Shown: positions 44,531 to 55,661 of the stretch, one piece after another
Layout of the letters: each line of letters begins with the position of its first letter
Numbering within the stretch: position 1 is the first letter of the stretch
Source of the DNA: Ilyonectria destructans
Taxonomy: Eukaryota; Ascomycota; Sordariomycetes; Hypocreales; Nectriaceae
DNA length: 64,000 bases
Assembly (NCBI GenBank): GCA_020740775.1
Contig: JAHEWK010000015.1
Span: 1,798,001 to 1,862,000, forward strand
Reading direction: 5' to 3'
Translations under genes and position numbers: made by a program
The notes under the pieces: model-generated
What the model saw: only the letters and a program-made list of their open reading frames with translations
Database searches by the model: none
Told to the model about the DNA's origin: nothing

Positions 44531-45069
44531 AGGCAGCATAAGCCACAGCATGATGGAATTTGGCTGAAAATTTAAACATTAAAATATTAGTATGTAAATA
44601 TCTTGAGGTTCAAATTTGAAGTCAATGGAGTTAAATTGGCAATACTGGCTTATACAGAGGTTGGAAAAGAGGGATGCGCATGCGACGCGGATACGGGTAT
44701 TGTTACCCCTTCTCCGGTGAGTAGAGGGGCAGCCTAGCAAGCGAAGTCTGCTCAGTCAAGCCCTCGGGTATGTTATTGCCTCTCCACAGTGATGTTTGGT
44801 GCGCCGTCCTTGTGTTGTTGCTCACAGACGAAAGGTAAAGAAAAAGTAAGAACTCCATACTACGAGGCCAAGGCCGTTGGGAGTCTACATGAGAGGATGG
44901 ATAGCTCGCGGCTGTGTTGCTGTTCTGCACGGGCTCTGTTTCGGCGGTCAGACAGTCTTGCATAGGCTTAAATGGACCTAAATACCTTCTCCTCTACGAA
45001 ATGTGACTGGACCGTGGTCTGGTTGTAATTGAAAGTTATGCTCAGCTACCTTGCTGAAAGATTTAAAAA
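44531..45069. other. intergenic, no gene seen
   Basis: Short frames only (86 codons, minus, 44963-44703) with no domain; it is the 3' flank of the NmrA-like gene. Confidence 0.5.
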
Positions 45070-46120
45070 TCAGTAGGAATACCCCGCCTTGGCCAACTCA
45101 ATGCCTGCCTTCGTAGCCTCATCCAGATCGCCATTTCTCAACCCCAAGAGCTGATTGTCAGGCTCATAGTCGGCATCACCGCTTGGGTAGAAAACCCTGG
45201 CGTACATTTGCTTATAGAAACCTCCTGGATTGCCCTCCTGAAGTTCCTTGCCGCCCTCGGAGAATCGCTCAGCAGATTGTTGATGCGAGACGCTCCAGTC
45301 CGCATCCGTGGTTCCCGTAACCCTCTTAATGCTTTCCAGGATGTCGTTCTGACTGACCTTGAAGCTGGAAACGAACGCTGGGCGGTCTTGGAAGTGAGCG
45401 AGAGTGACGGACTCGTCACTTTCATCGTCAGGAAGCTTCTTCAGGCTCGCCAGTGCCGCTAGAGCGCGGCCACACTGCGGCCATGTCGACGTGTTGACGG
45501 CCTTTTTTCCATCATCGAACAGTACAACAGTTCGCTTGTCAATATCGATGCCAAACCCGCCCTCCCCCATTGCCAAACTATGCTCGTACCAAAACCCAAT
45601 CATGAGAGAGATACACTTGAGACCAGCATCCTTGACTTCTTTGATCCTATTCAAGACCATGGCCCCTACAGGAAGGTCATTCCGAAAGCTCTCGCTGTCC
45701 CAGAAGTTGATGCTGTGGGTATTAGGCATGACATACGGAACCCCCGCTATGACAGCCGCCTTGATCAGTTTGCCATGTACCTCCTCTGGGGCAGTGATGG
45801 CCAAGGTAATCACAAGGAAGTCCTGGCCATGCAAAGCAGAAACAAGAGAGTCCTCGTCATTGTAGTCCACCTGGACTACCTTGGTGCCATCCGGGTAGAC
45901 GCTGTTGCTACCAGCACGTGACAGGGCTGTCACGATATGCTTCCCTGTCTGCAGTAGGTGCTGGGTGAAGAATTTACCCGTACTGCCACTGGCCTGCGTA
46001 GGTCAGCTTGATTATCGGTAAAAAGTAGGAGAAATTAAGAGGGCTCACCCCAACAACCGCGACTGTCTGGATGTGGTTGGAAAACCCCTCAGGTTGCTGG
46101 TTTGCGAACTGGCGAGCCAT
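45070..46120 (-). CDS. NmrA-like / isoflavone-reductase-like NAD(P)-binding protein
   Basis: Two exons are inferred on the minus strand, 46120-46049 and 45993-45070, giving 331 residues. The intron is 55 nt, GT-AG, phase 0, and splits the dinucleotide motif VAVVG|ASGSTGKFF (GxxGxxG, residues 24-30). The protein has the Rossmann fold of atypical SDRs: VTALSR marks the second strand, VQVDYNDEDSLVSAL the third, and VAGVPYVMPN the region after the fourth; the YxxxK catalytic pair is missing. Such proteins are either NADPH-dependent reductases or redox sensors that bind regulators (NmrA). The conserved SLMIGFWYEHSL segment is typical of the mould subgroup found near metabolite clusters. It is the first of a run of oxidoreductases to the right. 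Confidence 0.85.
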
Positions 46121-46289
46121 CGTATGTAAGTGGGCTGACGTTTGGAAAGCGATATCAATGAATGGGACCTATACTGTGTTCAGCAAGGTAGAATGGATGC
46201 AATGGAATGTTGATGTTAAAGGATGCTATCTATTACTTCAGTAAGGAAGAAGACCAGGTATTTATTTGAAAAGATCCCTGTGGTGCACG

Positions 46290-46600
46290 TGTTAACTTTC
46301 TAGATTAAAGGAGTAAGTAATTAAGACATAAATATCTTAACTAATTTTAAGTTTCTAATAAAAGTTAATTCGTTATATATTTATATAATAAACCTTTAAA
46401 ATAAATAAAATATTATTATTCAAAGTATTTTATTTATAACTTTTTATAAGTTATATCTAATAAAATAATATTACTTATTATCTAGTTTATAATAGAATTT
46501 ATAAAATTAAGCTTTAACTTTTATATATATTTCATTACTATATCTAACTATTTAACAACTATAAGCTTAGTACAAATCTTTTGCTTAACAGTTTATACCT
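46290..46600. other. AT-rich island
   Basis: More than 80 percent A or T by eye, made of TAAT, TTTATA and TAATAAA runs, with no coding frame. Such islands in moulds usually mark sequence eroded by repeat-induced point mutation. It separates the NmrA-like gene from the Gre2-like gene. Confidence 0.7.
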
Positions 46601-46931
46601 AACATATATCCGAAGGTTCCAAACGCCAGGCTTAGTGACATACGTGGCATAAGTTCCAAGCATACACATGCATGCTTGCCGGACTGGCCGACGGAGTTAA
46701 CATTACACCCGATTGAAGTGCATCATAAGCGCCACATTAAGTTCGGCCCGAATAATGTCACTTTCAGGTTTGGTTGCAGCTAATTTAGTTCGGGCGTAGC
46801 TGGGACTAGGGTGGTACTGCACGATGGCTTGACTCGTATCCAAGTGACGTGGCGGACCTCAAATTCTATGGTGCGAGAGTAACTTGATCCTTGATGATGG
46901 AGGTCTCAGTATACGAGAACCATGGTGCGTC

Positions 46932-46938
46932 TATAAAG
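46932..46938 (+). promoter_or_regulatory. TATA box of the Gre2-like gene
   Basis: TATAAAG, 114 bp upstream of the ATG at 47046. Confidence 0.45.
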
Positions 46939-47045
46939 TGAAGACTGATCGTTACATATCCCACACCAGTCTCAGATGAACATTGTTTGTACAAGATCCT
47001 CGATCTCTATTCATTTGCGAACTTCAGCAAATAACCTCTTTCATC

Positions 47046-48235
47046 ATGAAAACTCTACTCACAGGTAGGTACTTCCAGCTTTACCTTGTGGAATTGGGTT
47101 GTTTTCTTCCACCTCGTCAATGTTGGGGGAGGGCTGCCCAACCTGATGTTTCTTCTGAACCGCATGACACTAATTGAATTGGTATAGGCGCTACCGGCTT
47201 CCTCGGCGGACATGTCCTTGACACACTTCTGCGTCGAGGCCACTCCGTGGTGGCTACCGTGAGGTCCGAGGAGAAGTGGCAGCAGATCCGCGCGTCCCAC
47301 CCGGATTTCTCCCAGGAAAAGCTCGACTATGTTGTCGTCCCTGATATCGCCGCACCTGGAGCGTTCAGCAAGATGGAACTGCATGGCCTGGAAGCCGTAG
47401 TCCATGTGGCTAGCCCAGTAAGGCTCCGACATGCAGCGAATGCTCGTCTACTAACACATGGCCACCCTAGTTCCATTACAACACGACGGACGTGAAGAAG
47501 GACCTCATTGATCCTGCTGTGCTCGGTACCACGGGTGTTCTCCGCTCCGTCAAAGAGTCCTATCCCGGAGTTACCCGTGTCGTCATTACCTCCTCGTTTG
47601 CAGCCATCTTGGACATGGGTAACGTCATGAGTGGTACCAAGAAGATATACTCCGAGGCTGATTGGAGCCCCGTGACTCTCGAAGATGGGCTGGCTAATGC
47701 TAACGTTGCCTACGTTGCTTCGAAGGCTCTGGCAGAAAAGGCTGCTTGGGACTTTATCGATACCGAGAAGCCGAACTTCACACTCTCGACGATCAACCCT
47801 CCAATGATCTATGGCCCAGTCAAATACCATGTCAAGTCTCTTGACTCTGTGAACACCTCTAACCAGTTCCTGGCAGACGTGCTCTCCGGAAAGTACAAGT
47901 CCGGCCTGCCCCCGACGACCTTCCCCCTGTGGGTGGACGTTCGTGACGTAGCCCTGGCTCATGTCCTGGCCATGGAGAAGAAAGAGGCAGCTGGCAAGCG
48001 CTTCCTAATTACCGCTGGCTTCTATCAAAACGCGGATTTGATCAAAGCTGTTTGGGACAACTTCCCAGAACTGCGGGAGAAGTTGCCGGAGGAGGAAAAC
48101 TGGGGACTTTCCGAGAAGCCAAACCTCGAACCCTGGGGGTACGACAACTCGCGGGCTGAGAAGATTTTGGGAATTCAGTGGACACCTTACGAGAAGACTG
48201 TGGTTGATTCAGTTTCGTCCTTGATCAAACAGTAA
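47046..48235 (+). CDS. Gre2-like NADPH-dependent carbonyl reductase (extended SDR)
   Basis: Three exons are inferred: 47046-47064, 47188-47417 and 47471-48235, encoding 337 residues. The first exon is only 19 nt, and its 123-nt intron splits the codon of Gly7 in the GATGFLGG motif; the second intron is 53 nt. The protein follows yeast Gre2 and cinnamoyl-CoA-reductase relatives: VVATVRS (NADPH-selective Arg), VVHVASPF, RVVITSSFAAI (Ser124/125), and the YVASK catalytic pair Tyr164 and Lys168. ITAGFYQNADL and a C-terminal EKILGIQW helix complete the substrate domain. It should reduce an aldehyde or ketone, such as methylglyoxal or a pathway intermediate, in the cytosol. A good TATA box precedes it. 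Confidence 0.9.
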
Positions 48236-48669
48236 ATTGGCTCTCGCCTGAGTAGTGCGTACCGAATGACGTGGCAGAAAGAGTGAGGAGCAAGGAGCAT
48301 GGTCAAGCAATCTAGCTATCCTAGGAAAGGTGTACTTCTTTCTGAATTTCACTCAGCTCTCATGTACTGGTGTTGGTAATCAAGGCTAGCTTCCTACCAG
48401 CTCTATACATTAACTATTGACTAATCCATTTTTGGTCATAATCGGGCCCCTCGTTATCTTTTGACAGCTGATCTGACGCAGGTATAGAACACAACGTGAG
48501 CTTTCAATTTGAGGCCTTTGTCACCCCCCGCTTTGGCACTCGAACAACTGTGACGTTTTCACTATTGGAGCGGGGTAACATTCCAAACATCATCCTATTT
48601 CACCAATCGCGCTGTTCCTTCAAGGCGACAGCGCCCTCTGAGAGGCCTATTCTAATCGGCATGCTCTGT
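48236..48669. other. intergenic between convergent genes
   Basis: About 430 bp of 3' flanks; no frame is supported. Confidence 0.5.
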
Positions 48670-49002
48670 CTACCGGACCTGAACATCGCGCACAATCTTT
48701 CCTACGAGCACAACAGGCTTGACACTAGTATAGTTCTTCACATCATTCGCCATCTCGTCTCCAGCGGCGTCCAAAAATGCGGCTTGCAATTGCTCGGCAC
48801 TTTCCAGCTCAATCACTCCATAGAATACGTATGGGAGCGGTGACCCGTCTGCATTCGGCAGCAGCTCAGAAACAGTCCACCTCTTGAGGCCATACTTGGT
48901 CCAGTGCTTCTGCATTAGGGGCATATGGAAATTCTTGTAGTATTCAAGGTCGTGCGTAGCGTCGGCATCGTTCGGGTAGAGGAAGGTCAAGGTGGCGGAC
49001 AT
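48670..49002 (-). CDS. EthD-family dimeric alpha/beta-barrel protein
   Basis: Intronless, 110 residues. The layout is that of EthD proteins: a first beta strand (ATLTFLYPND), a helix ending YYKNFHMPLMQKHW with the conserved His pair, then LKRWTVSELL, a YVFYGVIELES strand and a helix (EQLQAAFLDA), ending VKPVVLVGKIV. These ferredoxin-like proteins form dimers and often act as cyclases, decarboxylases or dehydratases, or as helpers, in polyketide and aromatic pathways. Full length compares well with the family (about 100-110). A TATA-like element (minus strand, 49156-49151) lies about 150 bp upstream. Its position among SDR genes supports a metabolic role. Confidence 0.87.
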   Translation of the reverse strand: MSATLTFLYPNDADATHDLEYYKNFHMPLMQKHWTKYGLKRWTVSELLPNADGSPLPYVFYGVIELESAEQLQAAFLDAAGDEMANDVKNYTSVKPVVLVGKIVRDVQVR

Positions 49003-50059
49003 CTTGGTATCCTTGTTGCAGCTGCATATGTCAGCAAGGTGACAATCTACCGTGGCGAAAGGGCGTCTTACAGATGAGCGGTGAGTTTAAAAATGGCGTG
49101 GTGGTTTATTTGATTGGTATCGGACATGAATGCTACACCCTCTGGGTTGCTTTATATCTCTGTGCCTCCGTACTAACAACGGTACCTAGCCTCTTGTGTT
49201 CCGACCTCCTGCCGGAGATAGCTCACTAATTCCATGCATGCTTCGGCTGGCGTTGCTGTGCCCTTTCGTCTCCCTTGAAACGTACGTTGTATTTGGACGA
49301 AGGGGGACCCCTGAACGGTCCGGAAGCGAAGTTGCCGAAAACAATCCTGGCGGCATTTTTCCTCCAAGCCAAGAAGACGTCAAAAGTTCCCGCACAATGT
49401 GCTCATTAACACCGCCTGATGCAGGAGTACAATAAGGTTTGTTACTTGCATGTTACATCTTACTGTGGCGTCACACCAATCACGATGCTGTGAGGCTAGT
49501 AGTGAGTATGGGATGATCATGTCCACTGGTCAAAATAGCTCTTGCGACTTGCATTTTCATGCCGTTGTGGAAATAGGCTTATGTGACTAGCTATTTGTGG
49601 TAACCCATCCGGACCACTCTCGTAACTAGTTTAACCTTTCAGCTAGCCCTGGAGAGGGGGGAGTCCCTTAGCCGAAGTAGGTAAAATTGTCAAACGAATC
49701 AATCCCTTCATCTTTGCAGTTGGAAAAACATCCTTTAACATTGACATATTCTGGCGCCCTTGCAGCCAAATGTTACCGCTTTTGATTTAGATTGTGCCTG
49801 ACTCCTCTAGTTGAATGAGGGCTACTGCGCTACCAGCCCCCTGCGGCTCCCTTTTCTAAGGTTTGTTCCACCGGGCGGGTCGACAACGAGTGAGTACATA
49901 CGGGGCACCAAACTTCCCTCAGTTTCAGTCCAGTACTGTAAGGAGGTGCTCATCAAGTTTTTTTCAGTTCCAAGCATCATCTCCAGAGCCTTGTAAAGAG
50001 TCTTTATGACGTTGAGTGCCACTTGCTAACATCACCCCCCAATCACCTCCATAACTGCT
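49003..50059. other. intergenic, no gene seen
   Basis: About 1.05 kb with frames under 80 codons on both strands and no domain. It holds the EthD gene promoter and the 3' end of the SDR gene. Confidence 0.5.
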
Positions 50060-50806
50060 TTACCAGCCCGTATGTGGCTCATCAGCAACGAAAGTGCCAG
50101 TGAGCTTTTTGGGGTCTCCTTCTGTCGCGGCTCGCACAATAGCCTTGGCACCCTCGCTTGCATCTTTCATGCCGTAACCACCAGTGAATCGAGTGCGGCA
50201 CATTCCAGGGGCCGCCGCGACGACGGCGATATTGTACTCGGCGAACTTGACAGACTGGGCAACCGATATCATGTTGACTGCGGCCTTGCTGCTGCGGTAA
50301 TCAGGAACGTAATAAGATTTGGCGTTGTACTCGAAGCCCTCCTCATTCGCCATCGTGGTCAGCCCGACGCCGGATGTGACGTTCACGATGCGGCGATCCG
50401 AATAAGGTGACGCCTTTAGCAGTGGTAAAAACGCATCTATCACCGCTGCTACTCCGAAGACGTTGACCTCGAAGATCTCCCGGTACTGTTCTCGGGTGGT
50501 GGCTGCAGCCGACGTTCCAAGCCCTGCGTTGTTGATCAAGATGTCCACATGGCCAGCCTGGTTCGACACCGTCTGGACGGCCGCTGCGATGGAACTGTCA
50601 TCGGTCACGTCAAGGGGAATTGGCATCAAGGTCGTTTCGTCGATTCCCTCCGCCCGCAGCGCCTGAACCGCAGCCTGAGCCTTTGACGAGGAGCGCGCTC
50701 CGACAAGGACTTTGTATTTGCCAGAGCTCGCCAGCTGCTGTGCGATGCAGTAGCCAATGCCCTGGTTGGCGCCAGTGACGAGAACGACGACTTTTGGTGA
50801 GGCCAT
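50060..50806 (-). CDS. classical short-chain dehydrogenase/reductase
   Basis: Intronless, 248 residues from the ATG at 50806. The protein has the full set of classical SDR motifs: TGANQGIG (11-18) for the cofactor, GARSS after the second strand (favouring NADP), LDVTDD, NNAG (92-95), and the catalytic triad Ser145, Tyr170 and Lys174 (VTSGVG, YYVPDYRSSK). The sequence after the active site (AAPGMCRTRFTGGYGMKDASEGA) resembles carbonyl-reductase and alcohol-dehydrogenase-like members. It should reduce or oxidise a small carbonyl compound in the cytosol. It is full length with no sign of damage. Confidence 0.92.
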   Translation of the reverse strand: MASPKVVVLVTGANQGIGYCIAQQLASSGKYKVLVGARSSSKAQAAVQALRAEGIDETTLMPIPLDVTDDSSIAAAVQTVSNQAGHVDILINNAGLGTSAAATTREQYREIFEVNVFGVAAVIDAFLPLLKASPYSDRRIVNVTSGVGLTTMANEEGFEYNAKSYYVPDYRSSKAAVNMISVAQSVKFAEYNIAVVAAAPGMCRTRFTGGYGMKDASEGAKAIVRAATEGDPKKLTGTFVADEPHTGW

Positions 50807-51572
50807 GGTTTTTGTGCAACGAGGCGATCGTTGTTAGCAGAGATTGAGAAGTTTGTATTTAGAGAACGACAACACCATGTGCACTGTATATAAAAGTTAG
50901 CCTAGCTTCGCGACATGCACACCTTTTAGAGGCATCTTCAGATACCGCTTGACCCGACTCATGCCCATACCTGACATTTCATTTTCAAGTGGGGTTGACG
51001 CTCAGAGCCCCATTTACAACATGACGACAAGGGCAGGGAAGATGGAGTCGACCACAGGGTCCACGTAGTAGTATGAAATAGCGGTAAATGCCGCTGGTTC
51101 CGGAATTCATTCAGTGTTTGGAAAATGATGGTTTGTAAGCCGAACCGTAATTTTGCAAGCCTAATACCTAGCATATTTGCTAGTCCGCGGACGACTTTAG
51201 CGTCATGGCTATGCTCCTCATATCGGCCCTGCCAGTCCTCCATGAGAAGAGAGAACTTCGGCCTTCGGGACGCTCAGAATGCCGAAATGTGCGCCGCGGA
51301 AGTGCAATTACAGGCACCAGATTTGGCATGGGAACCTCATAACTAAGTGAAGGCTCTCACTGTGGAGATGATTTCTAATCTCTGGAAGAATGGCTTAAGT
51401 GACAAGGCATTGATGTTAAAAGTGATCTTCTTTACTAAATTTCATAAATTGAAGTGATTTTCGCTACCTCGAAAGTCCTTGCCATCATCATCTAGCTCTC
51501 AATTCCCAATTTCAGGTGCTGCCACACTATCGTTACGAACCTGTCGCTCGAGGTTTCGAGTATCATCACAAA
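50807..51572. other. divergent intergenic region
   Basis: About 770 bp between the SDR and the alpha/beta hydrolase starts. TATATAAAAG occurs at about 50888 on the plus strand, but it is far from the hydrolase ATG. No gene seen. Confidence 0.5.
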
Positions 51573-52712
51573 ATGCCGAGATACTGGACAAGGCAGCCGT
51601 TCACATTCATCTACATCCTCTTTGTTGTGCCAGTGCAAGCGATTTTCCTGGTTTGTCGTATCGCGGCAGCAGGCTTATTTCGTGGACTTCGGCCAGATCC
51701 AGCATGGTCCTTCTCAAAATCTTCCGCGGTTCTCTTTGTCAAGGAAGGGTTTCTCCGTCATTTGTGCGCGGTGCGCCCATCAGCTCCCCTCTCACTTGAG
51801 CCCCGATCGGAGGGGGGTCGGTTCGACTTAATTCCTCCGGCAGAAGGCGACCAAGTCATAGGCGCTGCGGATGACAACGACATCAAATCAGTCCAGATTG
51901 GAGGAACTTGGACTCCATTTTCAGTGCGACAGAATCAACAAAAACCAGATGAAGATATGCTTGTTGCCCTGCACTTCCACGGTGGCGCTTTCATCATGTG
52001 CGAAGGTCGAGACGCCGACAGCGGCTTCATCGCTCGTACTGTCCTAGAGAACACGCGATGTACCAACGTCTTCATGCCTCAATATCGCTTGTCGAACAAC
52101 CCTGGCGGAAGATTCCCCGCCGCTCTTCAAGACTGCATCTCGGCATACTCGTACCTTCTCAACCATATGGGCATCCCCTCCTCGAGGATAGTTCTCAGTG
52201 GTGACTCAGCTGGTGGAAACTTGGTGATCGCCTTACTGCGCTACATTGCCGAAAATGGATCTCACACCCGGCTTCCATGGCCCAACTCCGTCCTGCTTTG
52301 GTCCCCATGGGTTGACGTTGCTGCGGCTCTCAGTCCGCAGAATATCGAAGCCCACCCTAACTATGTCACGGACTATGTCCACAGCTCCTTTGTCAATTGG
52401 GGTGCAGAAGCACTGACCGAACTTGGAAGTATTTCGGCAGAAAATCCATATATTTCTCCTATCCGGAGTCCGTTCAAAATCGAGGCGCCAGTCTGGGTTC
52501 AAGTCTCTAAGAATGAGGTGTTTTATGACGATATTATGGAGTTTGTTAGGACTATGAGGAACGCCAGTACAGGAATCGACTTGTACATCGCAAACGACTC
52601 CCCTCATGACATTATTATGATGGGTCAGCGGGTTGGTTTCGAGGAGGAAGCAAGGTTGTGTGCTATTAAGGCGGGGGACTTCCTGGCTCAAGTTTCAATG
52701 AAGCAGGTCTAA
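51573..52712 (+). CDS. alpha/beta hydrolase, hormone-sensitive-lipase type (membrane-anchored)
   Basis: Intronless, 379 residues from the first ATG at 51573. Residues 10-36 are hydrophobic and probably form a single membrane anchor. The catalytic domain has the HGG oxyanion motif (LHFHGGAF, 136-138), the nucleophile elbow GDSAGG with Ser212, an acidic candidate in VSKNEVFYDD and the His345 of SPHDII. These are features of the HSL-like carboxylesterase family (Pfam abhydrolase_3). In this family the enzyme hydrolyses short-chain esters, and in clusters it may remove acetyl groups. The first exon could start further upstream if an unseen intron ends at the TTTCAG at 51515, as the frame stays open to there. 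Confidence 0.88.
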   Translation: MPRYWTRQPFTFIYILFVVPVQAIFLVCRIAAAGLFRGLRPDPAWSFSKSSAVLFVKEGFLRHLCAVRPSAPLSLEPRSEGGRFDLIPPAEGDQVIGAADDNDIKSVQIGGTWTPFSVRQNQQKPDEDMLVALHFHGGAFIMCEGRDADSGFIARTVLENTRCTNVFMPQYRLSNNPGGRFPAALQDCISAYSYLLNHMGIPSSRIVLSGDSAGGNLVIALLRYIAENGSHTRLPWPNSVLLWSPWVDVAAALSPQNIEAHPNYVTDYVHSSFVNWGAEALTELGSISAENPYISPIRSPFKIEAPVWVQVSKNEVFYDDIMEFVRTMRNASTGIDLYIANDSPHDIIMMGQRVGFEEEARLCAIKAGDFLAQVSMKQV

Positions 52713-53049
52713 TTAGATAGCGAATTAAAAGGAGTGTTAATGAATTTAATTGCGACATTTTGAGGATTGGTTTTATTGATGCTGTGAACTTCAATACTAA
52801 AACTAGATGAGCCCTTTTCACACATTTCTTCTTACAACAGATTTTAAGATCTAAATCTTATCATATTTATTCTTCGGAGAATGGCAGTTCCGGCTCGGAC
52901 TGTTAGAGGATTCCGACACAGCAGCCGTGATCGTGTCAAGGACGGGTGTAGGTGGCAGGCAGATGAGCCGCTAACGCCAGGGGTCTCATGAAGGGCGCAG
53001 TAGGTGCCTGATTCCTGGCACAACTTGGTTCGGGCTCGTCAACAGTTTC

Positions 53050-53501
53050 CTATGAGCTGCAGCTGCCGGCAGAACGATGTGTCCCCGAGGAAGGGATAAT
53101 GGGCGGGGACGTCGGCGACTGGCGCGGTCTCTTTGCAGGCGGTGTGTAATCTACGCCTGGAGCTGATCGCTTTGGCGTCGGCGGGGTGGAGAGGTAGTGG
53201 TACTGTGTAGATAGTGTAGAGCTGACAGATGGCATCGATTCGCCCGGGGTTGAAGCTGGAGTCGGCGGGGCACCAGGTCCTTGATCTCCTCAAACGGCGT
53301 ATGGTTAGAAGATGATGAACGGACCGCTGTTGTCGCGCCACCCAGTGCCGGCGTTGGTGAGGCAGGCCCGGAAACTCCCTTGTCAAGAAAGGTCCAGGAG
53401 TCCGGAACGACGATGAAGACATAGTCCTGCTCGAGGGTTGGCGGTTGCACCATGAGATGATGGCCAAGCAGGCCGGCCACCTTACCGGTAAAGGTCAGCA
53501 A
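53050..53501 (-). pseudogene. unrecognised gene remnant, Pro/Ser/Thr-rich
   Basis: A minus-strand piece (GKVAGLLGHHLMVQPP, TLEQDYVFIVVPDSWTFLD, from 53480) and, in another frame after about 53270, a Pro/Ser/Thr-rich tail with TPKRSAPGVDYTPPAKRPRQ ending at 53050 read like one protein broken by a frameshift. A basic KR-rich stretch suggests a nuclear protein. I recognise no family and cannot tell an intron from a lesion. Confidence 0.25.
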
Positions 53502-53764
53502 AGCATTGCATTAGAACTGGGTGTCTCGCCTCTCAGCCATCTTCTTGTTAAGCGAGGCCCACGGATTCGCGCGGACGGTCTGGGATGATTGTCTCCGCAC
53601 TCTCGAACCTATGCCCAGTTTCTTTGACTCAATGGATGTTGCCATTCTTCCCCCTCTAACTCATCTGCTGGATTCAGATCTGGAAGAGACTGATCTCAAA
53701 AGCAGGCGAGTGGGCGCTGCACGGACCGCCGAATGACCCCCTCAAGTGTGTCTTTATCCTATTG

Positions 53765-54376
53765 TTAATTGAGAGTGTGGCCGGAAGTGTTGACGGCGCC
53801 AAGAGCGGCGACATTAACCCGCAACGGCTTCAGTTCAAGAGCCAGGCCCCTGACCAGGCTTCGCATACCACCGGACATCATGCCGAGAAGAGGAAAGCCG
53901 AGGCGAAGGTGATGCTGGAGGAAGGGCTGTGTGCCATATGCTTTGCAGCGAGCTTGGTGAGAAGGATTGCTGCGAAGCATCGAATGAGGAAGATATTTTT
54001 TCAAGTACTCCAGGTCGACATCTTTCAGGGCTGTGGGAGAGAGTGTGTCTCCGGCTGTGAAGGCGATGGGGTCTAGCTTGTGCTGGCCATTAGAAGTGGC
54101 GGCATCGAGAAGAGCCGCGAGATTATGTTCTAGGACATCTTCCTGAGCCAGGTTGCAAGCGAAGCCACTAACACGGGAGGCTTTTGACGGGTAGGAGCTG
54201 CGCAACTGAGCCACGGCGTCTTGGACACGACTGTTGTTAGAGCTGGAGATTATGACGGCGGCGGCGCCGAGCTCAATGCTAGCTTCGGCGACACCGTAGC
54301 CGGCGCCCGTAGAACCACCGACTATGAGAATGCGGCTACCTTCAAGCTTGTTGATGAATTTGACTTCATCGGCCAT
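53765..54376 (-). pseudogene. frameshifted and truncated short-chain dehydrogenase
   Basis: The frame starts MADEVKFINKLEGSRILIVGGSTGAGYGVAEAS, a TGxxxGxG-type cofactor motif. The middle segment after DLEYLKK is normal only in the next frame (FLIRCFAAILLTKLAAKHM, then SITFASA), while the annotated frame resumes at LLGMMSGGMRSLVRGLALEL. Two compensating shifts are needed: one at the A6 run (plus-strand T6, 53996-54001) and one near 53900. The usual Tyr-x3-Lys is replaced by MMSGG in the region where it should lie, and the protein ends about 50 residues early (203 instead of about 250). It belongs to the SDR subgroup without the catalytic Tyr, or has decayed; I favour decay. Confidence 0.6.
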
Positions 54377-55192
54377 TGTTGTGCATATGAACTATAGAAT
54401 CTCGAACCCAGAAGTATTCCGGCACTCGGTGTGGGCGAAATGATTTCGTTTGAAGCATGGCCAAAAAATGGTTATGAGATAGCCTTGAACAGGTCCGCTT
54501 TATGCTGCCCGCTCCATGTGCGAATTTCCCTGATGAATTGCATCGTACGGTAGTGTTCAACATGCTCCGCTAAATAAGAGGTGTGGTTGAGGCTGCCACA
54601 AGGGATGTGTTAGTTGGATATCCTCTAATAGGTCACACTGACAACAATGTCATGAAATTCAGTACGACCCTTGCCCTTTCTTTCTCCCTTAATTACCCTG
54701 CACATTACTAATTCGAATGTTCGACGAATCGGAAGCCGTGGAAACGAAAGCCCAGGCACACTTTGTATCGGAATAGGAAAGCGATCCGGTGACGCCATGT
54801 TAGCATGAAATAAAGACGCGTACAATTCCAGGATGTATTTTAGAATTCTTGTTCGTGGCGCTGCTAGGCGTAGTTTCACAGAGTTCATCTGTCAACTACG
54901 CCTGGCACTTAGGTTGACCAGGTTAGAAACAGGCTATCCTGGCTATGGTTGAGGCTGTCCGCTCCGTCAAAGCCGAGTTACTACTAGCACGAAGTCAAAA
55001 ACTCAGCTTGTGCACAAGTAAACTCAATCATTGCCGTGAATCCCGTTGAATCTACCTATGGCGGGAGGTTGGTGCGGCCTCTTCGATGTCTTAAATGCAG
55101 AAGCGCCGCTTTCTTGATTTCCTTTCACTTCCAGGAACCAACTCCCGTTATTTTTCTCTGTCTTCTCCCTTACGTTTTAAATCTTACCAAAC
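54377..55192. other. divergent intergenic region, no gene seen
   Basis: About 815 bp between the SDR relic and the small conserved gene. No frame above 90 codons shows coding character. Confidence 0.5.
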
Positions 55193-55661
55193 ATGACGAC
55201 GGTTGTGCCTGTGGCGGTCTGCGGCCGTGAGCCGAAGGTCCACATTGCTGTGAATGAGGGACTTCTCCCGGAGTATGACGGTTTGTGTCTCACAGAACAA
55301 CCTGATTGGTCAATTCCAGAACTAATAAAGCATAGTCGTGCATTCCTGCACTGACATACCATCTGCCAAGGCCGAGCTTCCGGCTCTTTGCTCAGGTGAC
55401 ACCAGCATCAGCCCATCCTCTGGAATTGGGAGCAACCTCAACCTCCCCGCATCTCAGAGGAAAATTCCCATGTTTATCATGATCGGCTCGGCAATTCCAG
55501 ATTCTGATGTTAAGGAAGTCGCACGGGCTATCAAGGAGAAGACATCTTCGGTGGGCATTCTCAGGGTTTCCAAGGAGGACATGCGCAAAGCAGGAGCTAC
55601 TGGACCAGATATTGGTCTTATTGTGAAGGTTTTTAAGGAGAAGCTAGCGAACGAGCTGTAA
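55193..55661 (+). CDS. small conserved hypothetical protein
   Basis: Two exons are inferred, 55193-55280 and 55336-55661, giving 137 residues. The intron is 55 nt with donor GTTTGT and acceptor CATAG and leaves the phase correct (EYD|VVHSCTD). The protein begins TTVVPVAVCGREP and has LLPEYDVVHSC, PALCSGD, GSNLNLPASQRKIPMFIMIG, a helix (DSDVKEVARAIKEKT), SVGILRVSKEDM and a C-terminal helix VIVKVFKEKL-like. The pattern of alternating strands and helices suggests a small receiver-like or Rossmann-like fold. I recall similar small fungal proteins but know no function. It is flanked by the broken SDR and an amidohydrolase relic. Confidence 0.6.

Noticed and set aside
47327..47962. Minus-strand frame of 211 codons
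   Set aside because: Antisense to the Gre2-like gene, whose motifs and introns are convincing.
52233..52691. Minus-strand frame of 152 codons
   Set aside because: Antisense to the alpha/beta hydrolase.
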